Origin: Oscarella lobularis
Lineage: Eukaryota; Porifera; Homoscleromorpha; Homosclerophorida; Oscarellidae
Assembly: GCF_947507565.1 (NCBI RefSeq)
Contig: NC_089193.1
Location: 868,001 to 932,000, forward strand
Direction of reading: 5' to 3'
Length of the DNA stretch: 64,000 bases
The notes below the pieces were generated by a model, which was not told the origin of the DNA, did no database searches, and saw nothing but the letters and a program-made list of their open reading frames with translations. A program made the translations under genes and the position numbers. Positions 1 to 9,527 of the stretch are shown piece after piece (position 1 is the first letter of the stretch; the number at the start of each line of letters is the position of its first letter).

Positions 1-300
1 GTTTCGCTGCGAATTGCCGGCGAGTGGGAGCGCGTCGCCGCCTATCTTCTCTTCAACTCGGGCGACTACAAGCGAATTCGTCGTGAGAATCACTTAGATA
101 TGTACGCGCAGAGTCAGGCGATGCTCGACGAGTGGAAAGAGACGAATGGAAAGAAGGCGACGATTTCTTGTGTCGTCGAGGCGCTGCTCGGCGCGGGAAG
201 GAAGATGACGGCCGAGAAGGTTTTCGGCGAACAGGTAGTAACGTTGGTCGAGAAGGAAATCCAGAAGAGAACGCAGAATCGATCGCCGGAACTGATCTGA
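1..300 (+). CDS. TPR-death-domain protein, copy A (last exon only, cut by window edge)
   Basis: This is the terminal exon of a TPR-death-domain gene; everything 5' lies outside the window. The frame reads a death-domain helical bundle with the conserved WERVAAYL start, a central MLDEWKETNG segment and AEKVFGEQVV near the end, then stops at 298-300. Death domains are protein-interaction modules of apoptotic and innate-immune adaptors. The exon and the sequence after it are nearly identical to 5067-6216, so this copy and copy B separated very recently or were homogenised by gene conversion. It has no frameshift. Whether the missing exons are intact cannot be judged. The death-domain call rests on the pattern and on its likeness to the death domain of the CARD-death protein at 31.5-31.9 kb. 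Confidence 0.8.
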   Translation, partial: VSLRIAGEWERVAAYLLFNSGDYKRIRRENHLDMYAQSQAMLDEWKETNGKKATISCVVEALLGAGRKMTAEKVFGEQVVTLVEKEIQKRTQNRSPELI

Positions 301-465
301 CCCGAAGAATGTTAGCGTGCGCATTGCGTGTCGAAGTTCTTTTTTTCTGTGCGCATTTTCTGTGCGTTTACAGTAGCTCTAGCAGTTTAATGGACGAAAC
401 GGACATACTGATACGACGTACGACGGAAAGAAAACTGCTAGTAAGACTCCATGACCCCGCTCGAT

Positions 466-1128
466 CTACCGCTTTTTCTCCCTTCTCTTCTTTTTCTTCT
501 TCTTCTTCTCTTCCTGTTTCTTCTTCTCTTTTTGCTTCTTCTTGTCATCGTCGTCTGAATCGGATTCGGACGACGAGTAAGTGAATGAGCCGCTATCAGA
601 CGAATCTGAGTCGGAGTCGAAACCGAACAGATTCGGAGCGTGCTTCTGAATTCCCGACACAAAATTGACGGCCTGCTGCACGTCGGCATTTTTCGCCAAT
701 CGAATATTAATAATCGTTCGCTCTCCCCACGGCGGCATTTTCACGCCGAGTTGAACATAGCGCTTATGGTAAACTTTTCCAGCCGAGGCATCCTCCTCTA
801 CCTTCTCTGTTGATTTTTTCGAACTGCATATAAGATGCATACAGCACTAGAAAGAGTAATAATACGTATGCAAAATCATGTGTTGATTAAGTCAGCTTTG
901 TACCTCGCTTAAAGCACTGCAACACCCTGGAAACTCAAGAAATTCGGCAGATGATTTAAACGTGACCGAACTGACGATCTCAGCACTCTTTATTTTGCTT
1001 AGAGGAATAGGCAGATAGACTGCGCTCGCTCCCTCGTTGTGAACGATCTTGTAGTCTAAGTCTTTGTATATGAGACTGGAAAGTGGGCAGACAAAAAAAT
1101 TAGTCAGTTACGCATCACTGGCTAACTG
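466..1128 (-). pseudogene. PH/GRAM-like partner gene, copy 1 (3' exons only)
   Basis: On the minus strand this carries the last two exons of the partner family. The penultimate exon, near 910-1077, encodes YKIVHNEGASAVYLP and IKSAEIVSS. The last exon ends at 466 with the KVYHKRY, PPWGERTIINIRL and serine/acid/lysine-rich tail segments. The first three exons are missing because the copy is truncated at the breakpoint near 1128. The splice-acceptor side of the penultimate exon is also shortened: the bases ATCTTTGCC present at the copy-3 boundary are missing. It is probably not a functional gene. A chimaera with the DUF4470 exon just upstream is conceivable but unsupported. Confidence 0.7.
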
Positions 1129-1490
1129 TGAGAGTTGATTGCTTTTACACCCTTTTCTGACGGTGTTTGAGCTGCCAGGCTCAGCAGAAGTATATCTTTG
1201 GCAATAATGGCTGGATTGAAGTCGTTGACCCAGAATCGGAGCCTTCTCTTGTCGCCAAGTTTCATTCGCTGGTACGTCGTGTAGAGAATGTTTCGGACAT
1301 CGCCAGCGGCGAGAAGGCAGACGTCAAAATGATCTGACTTCGTCCGTGTCGCTCTAACCGGAATATCTTCGCACATGTCGAACGCCGCAGAATTCGCTAT
1401 GGGATAGAAAAAAGATTGTTTGATGTCCGTGAGTACATTTCTCGACGGATTGAGGAAGCGATTGAGGACAGACCGTCTCGTCGACGACAT
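1122..1490 (-). CDS. DUF4470-type domain fragment (DNAAF3/MSS51-like N-terminal exon)
   Basis: A 122-residue minus-strand reading frame starts with ATG at 1490. It carries the pattern of the DUF4470 family: a DVCLLAAGDVRNILYTTY strand-loop segment and then LRFWVNDFNPAIIAKDILLL. That domain sits at the N terminus of dynein axonemal assembly factor 3 and related proteins. The frame ends within a few bases of the duplication breakpoint at about 1128, and no continuation is visible downstream. It is therefore either a first exon whose partners were lost or a transplanted fragment. A possible splice donor lies just before the stop. The family call is from pattern memory; expression and gene structure are unknown. 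Confidence 0.55.
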   Translation of the reverse strand: MSSTRRSVLNRFLNPSRNVLTDIKQSFFYPIANSAAFDMCEDIPVRATRTKSDHFDVCLLAAGDVRNILYTTYQRMKLGDKRRLRFWVNDFNPAIIAKDILLLSLAAQTPSEKGVKAINSHS

Positions 1491-1810
1491 GATTCCACAA
1501 TCATGTGACTGCGGTTACCATGCAGAAGATCCACCTGTGTCACGTGAACGATGAAAAGGAGTTGCCAGCGGATCCGTGGTTCGGCTTAATTCGTCTCGAT
1601 CATGCTTGGTGGCGCACTCAGAGACGGAATTCCCTCAGATCGAGGCCGCTGAAGACGTCTGAAAGTCAAACGCTCTCGCGATAGCGTACGAGCTCTTTTG
1701 ATTCGTCTAATCGACTGCGTAACACAAGTGAGGGTGCTTCAAATGCTAACGCCTAGTCTAGTGTAGCGAGAGTGACAGCAACGTCGTAGTGGGGCCCCGC
1801 GGCCCGATCC
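1491..1810. repeat. Intergenic stretch containing a roughly 140-base repeat shared with 9376-9515
   Basis: No gene is seen here. From about 1665 to 1800 the plus strand shares blocks such as ATAGCGTACGAGCTCTTT and CTAGTCTAGTGTAGCGAG, in the same order, with 9376-9515. Both copies lie beside a partner-gene copy, but they match each other outside any coding region, so this is a dispersed repeat or a relic of the ancestral array spacer. A GC-rich patch follows at 1790-1803. Confidence 0.6.
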
Positions 1811-3402
1811 TCAGCGCCCTACACTGTACTCCTTTTCCTTCCTTCCTTTCTTTTTCTTTTTCTTTTTCTTTTCTCTTCTCTTTTTCTTGTCGTCGTCGCC
1901 GTCCGAATCGGACGACGAGTAAGTGAACGAGCCGCCATCGGACGAATCTGCATCGGAATCGAAACCGAACAGATTCGGCGCATTCTTTTGAACTCCCGAC
2001 ACAAAATTAACCGCTTGCTGCATGTCGGCATTTTTCGCCAATCGAATATTGATAATCGTTCGCTCTCCCCACGGCGGCATTTTCACGCCGAGTTGAATAT
2101 AGCGCTTATGATAGACTTTTCCAGCCGACGCTTTCTCTTCGATCGTCTCCGTGATTTTTTTCGAAATACGAAGACCTTGCAGAACGTACTAAAAAGATTG
2201 CGGTATATTAGTAAGTGTCATATCGTGCTGTTCTTGACTTATACCTCGAATAGATGACTGCAACACCCCATCTTCTGCACGAATTCAGCGGTGGATCGGA
2301 ATTCGACTGAACTGACGATCTCGGCACTCTTTATTTTGCTTAGAGGAATGGGCAGGTAGACTGCACTGGCTCCCTCGGTGTGAACAATTTTGTATTGTAA
2401 GTCTTCGTATACAAGATTTTTGCCTGGAAAATAGGAAGACGAAAATTTAGTTCTTGTGTGTGGTGTGTGTATTTAATTATTTAATTTATCTCTTTGTTTA
2501 CCTTTCCATTCGTTTAGGGAAAGAAATAGCAGCCGTTTCGACGTGAGCACGGCCGTTCCTTCAGGCAGAACGCTGCGATGAAAGGCGCTCTTCTTGTCAA
2601 CAAAGAAAACGCACTGATAGGCCAGATCGATTGTCGGCGAAAGCAGATCTTCGTAGCCGGAAATTTTCAGCTCGTTTTTGATGTGACTCTGGTTGAGCTG
2701 AGCCTAACGAGAAGAGCGCATGCAGACGCCGAAGAAGAAGAAAACACAAAGATTGACTTGAATTTACCTCGACCGGTGGCAACCCGAAAGTGTCGATGCT
2801 CTTGGCGAGATTCGACGATCTCGTCATCGCCTTGCACACCGTGCTCGCCAAACGCCTTGCAACGACCTTCGGATGTTTTCGCTCCTTGGCGAAAAATTCG
2901 CGCAACGCTTCTTCCATCTCGTTTGACTCGCTCTTCTTCGCCGACTCGTCGCCGTCGTCGTCGTTGCGAGCCGTCAAGAATCCGGGCAGCAGCGACTCGT
3001 CGTCTCGACGCTGCGAGTCGAACTCGGCCGACTCGCGCGTCGCGTACTCGTCGATCGCGTCGTCGCACTCGAGCAGATAGTCGACCTCTTTCGTCTGATC
3101 TTGATCGGTTGTCAGCTTGGCGAGACGACTCGCTCCGCCGCCCGTCGACTTCGTCGGCTCCTTGAAATTGACGAGTACGACGCCCTCGCGATGACGTCCG
3201 ATGTCTTCGTCGACGTCGTAGAAGCTGAGAACTAGAGACAGACGTATCAAAGTGATTAGTTCATATTGTCTACTTTTTTTTCTGATCCGTCACCTCCAGA
3301 CTTGAGTCGCTTCTTCTTCTTTTTCACGCGACTTCTCGCGTCGACGTCGACGTCGTCGACGAAGTTGGCGTCTTCAACCGATCGACCTCGGCCTCGAATC
3401 AT
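1811..3402 (-). CDS. PH/GRAM-like protein with acidic/lysine tail, partner-gene copy 2 (complete)
   Basis: Five exons on the minus strand join in frame to 443 residues: 3402-3294, 3231-2768, 2703-2502, 2423-2245 and 2188-1811. The protein opens with a basic MIRGRGRSVED segment and a lysine run, then VLSFYDVDEDIG and an acidic spacer. A central block has LPEGTAVLTSKRLLFLSLNEW, then EGASAVYLPIPLSKIKSAEIVS and KVYHKRYIQLG. Alternating strands with a terminal helix resemble a PH/GRAM fold, but I do not recognise the family. The tail is serine/aspartate-rich, then almost pure lysine/arginine. It starts 254 bases from, and divergent to, the TPR-death gene at 3656, so the pair probably shares a promoter. 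No lesion is seen. Confidence 0.72.
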
Positions 3403-3655
3403 TGGGACACTCTCGACAGCCGAGTCGACTGGCGAATGAAGGGGGAACTAAATGAAAGGGCAGCAAGAGCTTCGTGCACTTTCATTTCGCGGCGAGCTAG
3501 GTATTGAAAGGGCATCGTGAGCTTCGTGCACTTTCATTTAGCGATAGGGTGTTGTACCTAAACCGAAAGGACAATTTACATGATGTACTTTCGTTTTCAC
3601 CTTCGACAGGTTTCGTAAAAATCGTCACAAGGTCACTCTGTATGCTGACCATCCG
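3403..3655. promoter_or_regulatory. Shared divergent promoter of pair B
   Basis: These 253 bases separate the ATG of the minus-strand partner gene (3402) from the ATG of the plus-strand TPR-death gene (3656). No other gene fits between them. The equivalent gaps in the other two pairs are about 150 bases, which supports a bidirectional promoter kept through duplication. This copy is longer because it holds three repeat units (3449-3597). Promoter function is inferred from position. Confidence 0.55.
3449..3597. repeat. Three tandem copies of an imperfect palindrome in the divergent promoter
   Basis: Units begin near 3449, 3502 and 3558, a period of about 53-56 bases. Each is an imperfect inverted repeat opening AAATGAAAGGG or close to it and closing GTGCACTTTCATTT or close to it. 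The first two share the core GAGCTTCGTGCACTTTCATTT almost exactly; the third is degenerate. Their place midway between two divergent start codons suggests transcription-factor sites. They are not obvious in the promoters of the other two pairs. Confidence 0.65.
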
Positions 3656-5366
3656 ATGGATCGACAGGAAGATGTTGCCGTCGATCCTGCCGACGTGTGC
3701 AGTACGACTCGACCTCCTCCGATCTGCTGCGTATATATTATATACATATTCGACTTGCTTTCGCTGTAGAAGTGCTCGAAGAACTTCTCAATGAAGGCGG
3801 TACGGCGTTCGCTAAGAGGGACTTCGTCGAAGCGGAGAGAATCTACGACCAGTGTCGTAAACTCATGCACTCGTTTCCCGCCAGGGTGCCGCAGTCGGTG
3901 AAAGACAGTTACAAGTCAACAGGTATATACGGCCCAGCGTGCAATCCCGACGTTTTCTTTAGCTATTGTATTCTAGTCTACTTCGAGTTGGGTCGAAGTA
4001 TGATGTCTCAAAGTTGGAGCAAATGCGACGATTTCAAACATTACTTTCGTCAAGCTCTCAACTGTTCGAGTTCCGGAACAAGAGTTACAGCGGGCAAAGC
4101 AAGGAGTGCGACACGCGCGTCATACTGATACCGGATCCGCTTTGAAGTTAATATATTGACTTTTTTTACAGTTTGCTTTCGGCTTGGAAAGTGCATCTAT
4201 CTCGAAGGGCAGGCTCAGTACATGCACGAAGCGGAATCGTTCTTACAGACGGCCATGTCAGCGTTCAGACGCTTGCACGGGCCAAAAAGTCGTGCCTTGG
4301 CATCAGGTAAGAGTATCGTTTTTAGATTGTTCGTGTGTGAGAGTTTTCTTCGCACGTGCTACAGTGCACACCGCTTTGGGTCTCGTCCATTTGGATCAAG
4401 ATCGAATCAAGGATGCCGCGTCTCAACTTACGCTGGCTGGAGAAATTTTGGATTCGGCTCTGCTCGACAAAAGAAATCCTTGTTTCGCCGAGTGTACGTT
4501 TTTCCTTATATACATATATTTATTTATTTATTTAATGGGGGCTCCTCTGCAGATAAACGAACGCTCGGACTGCTGAGAATGAAAGAGAAATATTACAGTG
4601 AAGCGGCGAGGCAATTGAGGGCTTCTCTCACCGTCTACAGCGGCCTTTTCAAAGAAGATCATCCAATGATATCCATCGGTTTGAAAAAAAATAAATGATA
4701 ATATAGTTATTAATAGGAGAGTTTCTTTAGTTCAAATGTCTTTGGGCACGTGTCTGTACCGTAGCGGTAAGATCGCCGATGCCCATCTGATGCTGACCAC
4801 CGCTTTCGACGTGTACGATAAGACGGTACACAATCCAGCACCGCGATTCCAGTCGATCGCCGAATCAGGTAGACACGGACGGCGCGAGTGATTTAGACCC
4901 TAACGCATGCACGTGTATAGCAAAAACCGTCATGGAAAAATGTCCTCGTCATCGCATACAATGGGGAGAGGGTTAGCGGATTGAAATTAATTATTTAACG
5001 TCATCATTCATTTTTAATTAAGACGGTTCTATTGACGTGTGTCCGCGCGACAGGGATCTTCACGCCGTTTCGCTGCGAATTGCCGGCGAGTGGGAGCGCG
5101 TCGCCGCCTATCTTCTCTTCAACTCGGGCGACTACAAGCGAATTCGTCGCGAGAATCACTTGGATATGTACGCGCAGAGTCAGGCGATGCTCGACGAGTG
5201 GAAAGAGACGAATGGAAAGAAGGCGACGATTTCTGGTGTCGTCGAGGCGCTGCTCGGCGCGGGAAGGAAGATGACGGCCGAGAAGGTTTTCGGCGAACAG
5301 GTAGTAAAGTTGGTCGAGGAGGAAATCCAGAAGAGAAAGCAGAATCGATCGCCGGAACTGATCTAG
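3656..5366 (+). CDS. TPR-death-domain protein, copy B (complete, nine exons)
   Basis: Exons 3656-3701, 3770-3922, 3977-4105, 4172-4306, 4365-4493, 4553-4678, 4731-4868, 4921-4971 and 5023-5366 join with GT-AG introns to 416 residues. All eight introns are phase 1. A short N-terminal peptide precedes about six helical repeat units with TPR features: EAERIYDQC, GKCIYLEG...AESFLQTAM, HTALGLVHLDQ...ASQLTLAGEIL, LGLLRMKEKYYSEAARQL and LGTCLYRSGKIADA. A C-terminal death domain follows. No enzyme motif is seen, so it is probably a scaffold or adaptor. The gene is divergent from one partner-gene copy and convergent with the next. Copy C is its closest intact relative. The TPR call is pattern-based. 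Confidence 0.82.
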
Positions 5367-5541
5367 CGAAGGCGTGACTCGAAGAATGTTAGCGTGCGCA
5401 TTGCGTGTCGAAGTTCTTTTTTCTGTGCGCATTTTCTGTGCGTTTACAGTAGCTCTAGCAGTTTAATGGACGAAACGGACATACTGATACGACGTACGAC
5501 GGAAAGAAAACTGCTAGTGAGACTCCCTGACCCCGCTCGAT

Positions 5542-7125
5542 CTACCGCTTTTTCTCCCTTCTCTTCTTTTTCTTCTTCTTCTCTTCCTGTTTCTTCTTCT
5601 CTTTTTGCTTCTTCTTCTTTTTCTTGTCATCGTCGTCTGAATCGGATTCGGACGACGAGTAAGTGAATGAGCCGCTATCAGACGAATCTGAGTCGGAGTC
5701 GAAACCGAACAGATTCGGAGCGTGCTTCTGAATTCCCGACACAAAATTGACGGCCTGCTGCACGTCGGCATTTTTCGCCAATCGAATATTAATAATCGTT
5801 CGCTCTCCCCACGGCGGCATTTTCACGCCGAGTTGAACATAGCGCTTATGGTAAACTTTTCCAGCCGAGGCATCCTCCTCTACCTTCTCTGTTGATTTTT
5901 TCGAACTGCATATAAGATGCATACAGCACTAGAAAGAGTAATAATACGTATGCAAAATCATGTGTTGATTAAGTCAGCTTTGTACCTCGCTTAAAGCACT
6001 GCAACACCCTGGAAACTCAAGAAATTCGGCAGATGATTTAAACGTGACCGAACTGACGATCTCAGCGCTCTTTATTTTGCTTAGAGGAATAGGCAGATAG
6101 ACTGCGCTCGCTCCCTCGTTGTGAACGATCTTGTAGTCTAAGTCTTCGTATATGAGATCTTTGCCTGGAAAGTGGGCAGACAAAAAAATTAGTCAGTTAC
6201 GCGTCACTGACTAACTGATGATGACAAGCGTAATGAGCCGGATATTGCTCATGTATTTATTTACTTATATCTGATATACTTTAAATATTTATACCTTTCC
6301 ACTCGTTTAGGGAAAGAAAGAGCAGCCGTTTCGACGTGAGCACGGCTGTTCCTTCAGGCAGAATGCTGCGATGAAAAGTGCTTTTCTTATCAACGAAGAT
6401 AACAAGCTGATACGCGAGATCAATTGTCGGTGTCAGCAGTTCTTCGTAGCCGACAATTTTGAGCTCATTTTTGATATGGCTCTGGTTGAGCTGAGCCTAT
6501 AACGAAACGACATAGACAAAAGCAAACCGGACCAGTGCTCGTTTTTTACCTCAATTGGTGGCAATCCAAAAGTATCGATTCTCTTGGCGAGATTTGACGA
6601 TCTCGTCATCGCTTTGCACACAGTGTTCGCCATACGCTTGGAAACAAACTTCGGATGTTTTCTCTCCTCCGAGAAAAATTCGCACAGCGCTTCCTTCATC
6701 TCATACGGATCGGTCGGCTCCTTCGATTTGTGGTCGTCTCGGTCGAACTGAGTCGTCGCGTACTCATCGATCGCGTCGTCGTATTCCAGCAGGTAGTCAA
6801 CATTTTCTTTCTCGTCAGGGTCGGGCGCCAGCTTGGCAAGATTATCCGCTCCTCCGGCCGTCGGTTCCTTGAAATTGACAAGTATGACGCCCTCGCGACG
6901 ACTCCCGATGTCTTCGTCAACGTCGTAGAAGCTGAGAACTAGAGTAGAAATAATTGCGATATTTATTATGACGTTGATAGATATACAGTATTAGTCATGC
7001 ATCCTGCATGCATGGTGATCACCTCCCGACTTGAGTCTTTGCTTTTTCTTCGTCACTCGATCTCTTGCATCGATTTCAGCAACGAATTCGAGGTCTTCTA
7101 CCAGCCGACCCCGACCTTTAATCAT
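5542..7125 (-). CDS. PH/GRAM-like protein, partner-gene copy 3 (complete)
   Basis: Five minus-strand exons correspond one to one with copy 2. The start ATG is at 7125 (MIKGRGRLVEDLEF). The long second exon (about 6550-6945) is open throughout with VLSFYDVDEDIG...EGVILVNFKEP and ends at DTFGLPPIE. The third exon ends before 6300, the fourth covers about 5985-6166 and the last ends at 5542. Compared with copy 2 it lacks part of the acidic spacer in exon 2 and has a longer lysine run in the tail. The 3' two exons are nearly identical to copy 1 at 466-1077. The start lies 152 bases from the divergent ATG of TPR-death copy C at 7277. Function is unrecognised; the family call is as for copy 2. Confidence 0.7.
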
Positions 7126-7276
7126 CGCACAGGTAGGCAAATGAAGTCTAAATGTTGTTGTTTGTCCGCTCACCTCAATTAATATTAACTTCGTACGTTC
7201 GCTTTCAATTAGCTTCGTCAGATGACTTATTCATAGTGTCACGCCAGCTAGCGGAGTTCGATGCGCTGAAGATATT
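7126..7276. promoter_or_regulatory. Shared divergent promoter of pair C
   Basis: Only 151 bases lie between the divergent start codons of partner copy 3 and TPR-death copy C, so they almost certainly share control elements. No TATA box or clear repeat is visible. The triple palindrome of pair B is absent. Confidence 0.5.
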
Positions 7277-8995
7277 ATGGCTGAAACACAAGAACTTGAA
7301 GCGACCGCGACAACCGATGTCGTCGTCGATCCTGCCGATCCGTGCAGTACACTGATATTATATTGCGTCGTTCATCCGAGTAGTAATTCTTGCTTGTCTG
7401 CTGCAGAAGTGTTCGAAGAACTTTTCAAAGAAGGCAAAGAGGCGTTTGCCAAGAGAAACTTTGTCGAAGCTGAGAGGATCTACCGACAGTGCGTCGAACT
7501 CGTGCATACGCTACCGATCAGACTACCGCAGTCGGTGTTGGACCGTTACAAGGCCTCTGGTACTGTACCGAAAGACAACTAGTTCGCAGTTTTAATTAAT
7601 ACTGATTATCCTGAATATCTAAAATATAGTTCACTTTGAGTTGGGACGAAGCCTGATGACTCAAAGTTGGAGCAAAAGCGACGATTTTAAACATCACTTT
7701 CATCAAGCTCTAAGAAATGCTGGAAAGAGCGCAGAACTAGAAGCAAAGAGTATCATTTATTCTCTACTTTTATTGACTATACCATTCGCATCAATGTTTC
7801 AGTTCGCATGCGACTTGGGAAGTGCATTTATCTCGAAGGGGAATACTCGCATGAAGCAGAAGCGTATTTACAGAAAGCCATGGCAGCATTCAGACGCTTG
7901 CACGGGCCCAAAAGTCGCGCTCTCGCGTCAGGTACGGTTTTTTCCGTCAATTACATTTTTCTTTGGAAAAATTATCACAGTGCATACCGCTTTGGGTCTC
8001 GTTTACTTGGACCAAGATAGTAGACGCGATGCTTCGTCACAGCTTACTTTGGCTGGAGACATTTTGGATTCGGCTTTGCTAGACAAGAAAAATCCTTGTT
8101 TCGCCGATTGTCAGTCATTTTTTTTCTCAATTCAAATAATAATTTTTTTCTCTTCTGTAGATAAACGGGCGCTCGGACTTCTGAGAATGAAAGAGAAGTA
8201 TTTCAGTGACGCAGCGAAACAGCTAAGGGCTGCTCTCACGGTCTACAATGGCCTTTTCAAAGGCAATCATCCAATCATATCAATCGGTATAATTATTAAT
8301 AACACTAACTAATGTTGTTACTTAATGTGTTCTTTTCTTCAGTTCAAATGTCTTTGGGTATATGCCTATATCGTAGCGATAAGATTGCCGATTCCCACGT
8401 TATGCTGACCACCGCTTTTGACATGTTCGACGAAACCGTATGCAATCCAGCTCCGCGATTCAAACTGATAGCAGATTCAGGTACGCGAATGAAGCTAAGG
8501 GCGATATACATTCCAATGTAAATTAATTTCATAGCAAGAGCCGTTCTGGAAAAATGCTCTCGTCAGATCAAGCGACATCGACCGGGTTTGTGTTGATCGC
8601 CTGAGAGCGAATTTATCTGTAGCCGCTGTCTTTTCTTGTTTATAGACGGAGATGGCTCGATTAACATGTGTCCGCGCGACAAAGACCTTCGCGCCGTTTC
8701 GCTGAGAATCGCCGGCACTTGGGAACAAGTCGCCGGCTATCTTCTCTTCAACACGGGCGACTACAAGCGAATTCGTCGCGAGAATCACTTGGATATGTAC
8801 GCGCAGAGTCAGGCAATGCTCGACGAGTGGAAAGAAACGAATGGAAAGACGGCGACGATTGCTTCTCTCGTCAAGGCGCTGCTCGGTGCGGGAAGGAAGA
8901 TGACGGCCGAGAAGGTTTTTGGCGAACAGGTAGTAACGTTGGTCGAAGAGGAAATGCAGAAGAGAACGCAGACTCAATCGCCGGAACTGATCTAA
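7277..8995 (+). CDS. TPR-death-domain protein, copy C (complete)
   Basis: This matches copy B exon for exon. The ATG at 7277 begins MAETQELEATATTDVVVDPADPC. TPR-like exons follow with VFEELFKEGKEAFAKRNF, HFELGRSLMTQSWSKSDDF, GKCIYLEGEYSHEAEAYL, HTALGLVYLDQDSRRDASS, ALGLLRMKEKYFSDAAKQL and MSLGICLYRSDKIAD. A short linker exon follows, then the death-domain exon ending at 8993-8995. The N-terminal exon is about 28 bases longer than in copy B. I find no frameshift or internal stop, so it should be functional. The death domain keeps WEQVAGYL, MLDEWKETNG and AEKVFGEQVV. It is convergent with the decayed partner copy at 9137-9375. Confidence 0.82.
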
Positions 8996-9054
8996 AAGCG
9001 AAGACGTGACTCGAAGAATGTTAGCGTGCGCATCGTGTCTAGTTGCTCGTTTAC

Positions 9055-9127
9055 TAGCCTCGATACTCCAGACCCTCGCGCGTTAAAGGGGGTGTGGTTG
9101 GCGAGAGGGTCTGGAGTATCGAGGCTA
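9055..9127. mobile_element. 73-base foldback MITE with 9-base target duplication
   Basis: The element begins TAGCCTCGATACTCC and ends with the exact reverse complement, giving 23-base perfect terminal inverted repeats around a 27-base GC-rich centre. It is flanked on both sides by CTCGTTTAC (9046-9054 and 9128-9136), a 9-base target-site duplication. The paralogous spacers downstream of copies A and B lack the insertion, consistent with an empty site. A 9-base duplication fits Mutator-like or some hAT-like transposases, but none is encoded here, so the element is non-autonomous. A diverged relative lies at about 31087-31130. Confidence 0.88.
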
Positions 9128-9136
9128 CTCGTTTAC

Positions 9137-9375
9137 CGCTTTTTCTCCTTTCTCTTCTTTTTCTTCGTCTTCTCTTCCTGTTTCTTCTTCTCTTTCCGCT
9201 TCTTCGGCTTCTTTTTCTTGTCATCGTCGTCTGAATCGGATTCGGACGACGAGTAAGCCTTGAGTGAACGAGCCGCTATCAGACGAATCTGCGTCGGAGA
9301 CGAAACCGAACAGATTCGGGCGTGCTTCTGAATTCCCGACACAAAATTGACGACCTGCTGCATTTTTCGCGGCTG
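9137..9375 (-). pseudogene. PH/GRAM-like partner gene, copy 4 (broken last exon)
   Basis: The minus strand carries the tail and part of the core of the partner family (FVSGIQKHA, then FTYSSSESDSDDDDKKK-like residues). Frame changes occur around 9259 and 9320, and everything upstream of the QQAVNFVSG segment is missing. The match ends near 9375, where the repeat shared with 1665-1800 begins. The MITE sits just beyond its 3' end. It is a relic of another array unit, not a working gene. Confidence 0.7.
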
Positions 9376-9515
9376 AAACGTTCTCACGATAGCGTACGAG
9401 CTCTTTCCTTCGTCCATCTACATAACGTGAGTAAGGGTGCTGGGAAAAGCTAACGTCTAGTCTAGTGTAGCGAGTGGGACAGCAAAGGGGTCGTTGGGCC
9501 CCTCCGTTTTAGTAA
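9376..9515. repeat. Copy of the repeat at about 1665-1800
   Basis: The segment shares ordered blocks (ATAGCGTACGAGCTCTTT, GTGAGT/GGGTGCT, CTAGTCTAGTGTAGCGAG, GGGCCCC) with 1665-1800 on the same strand. In both places it adjoins the truncated end of a partner-gene copy. It is probably part of the ancestral duplicated block or a short mobile relic. Confidence 0.55.
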
Positions 9516-9527
9516 GCATGTCCTCCT

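Larger units (their letters stand above)
1..1128. repeat. Recent segmental duplication (matches 5067-6216)
   Basis: Bases 1-1128 align almost base for base with 5067-6216, across the death-domain exon, the convergent intergenic spacer, and two exons plus an intron of the minus-strand partner gene. Intron sequence is conserved as well as exons. The match stops abruptly near 1128, where this copy passes into an unrelated DUF4470 exon while the other continues into the partner gene's upstream intron. That point is therefore a duplication or rearrangement breakpoint. Only scattered substitutions and small indels separate the copies by eye. Confidence 0.85.

Noticed and set aside
132-584. 150-codon plus-strand frame overlapping the copy A death-domain exon
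   Set aside because: It is another frame of the death-domain exon running into the partner gene's tail in antisense; neither half matches a protein pattern.
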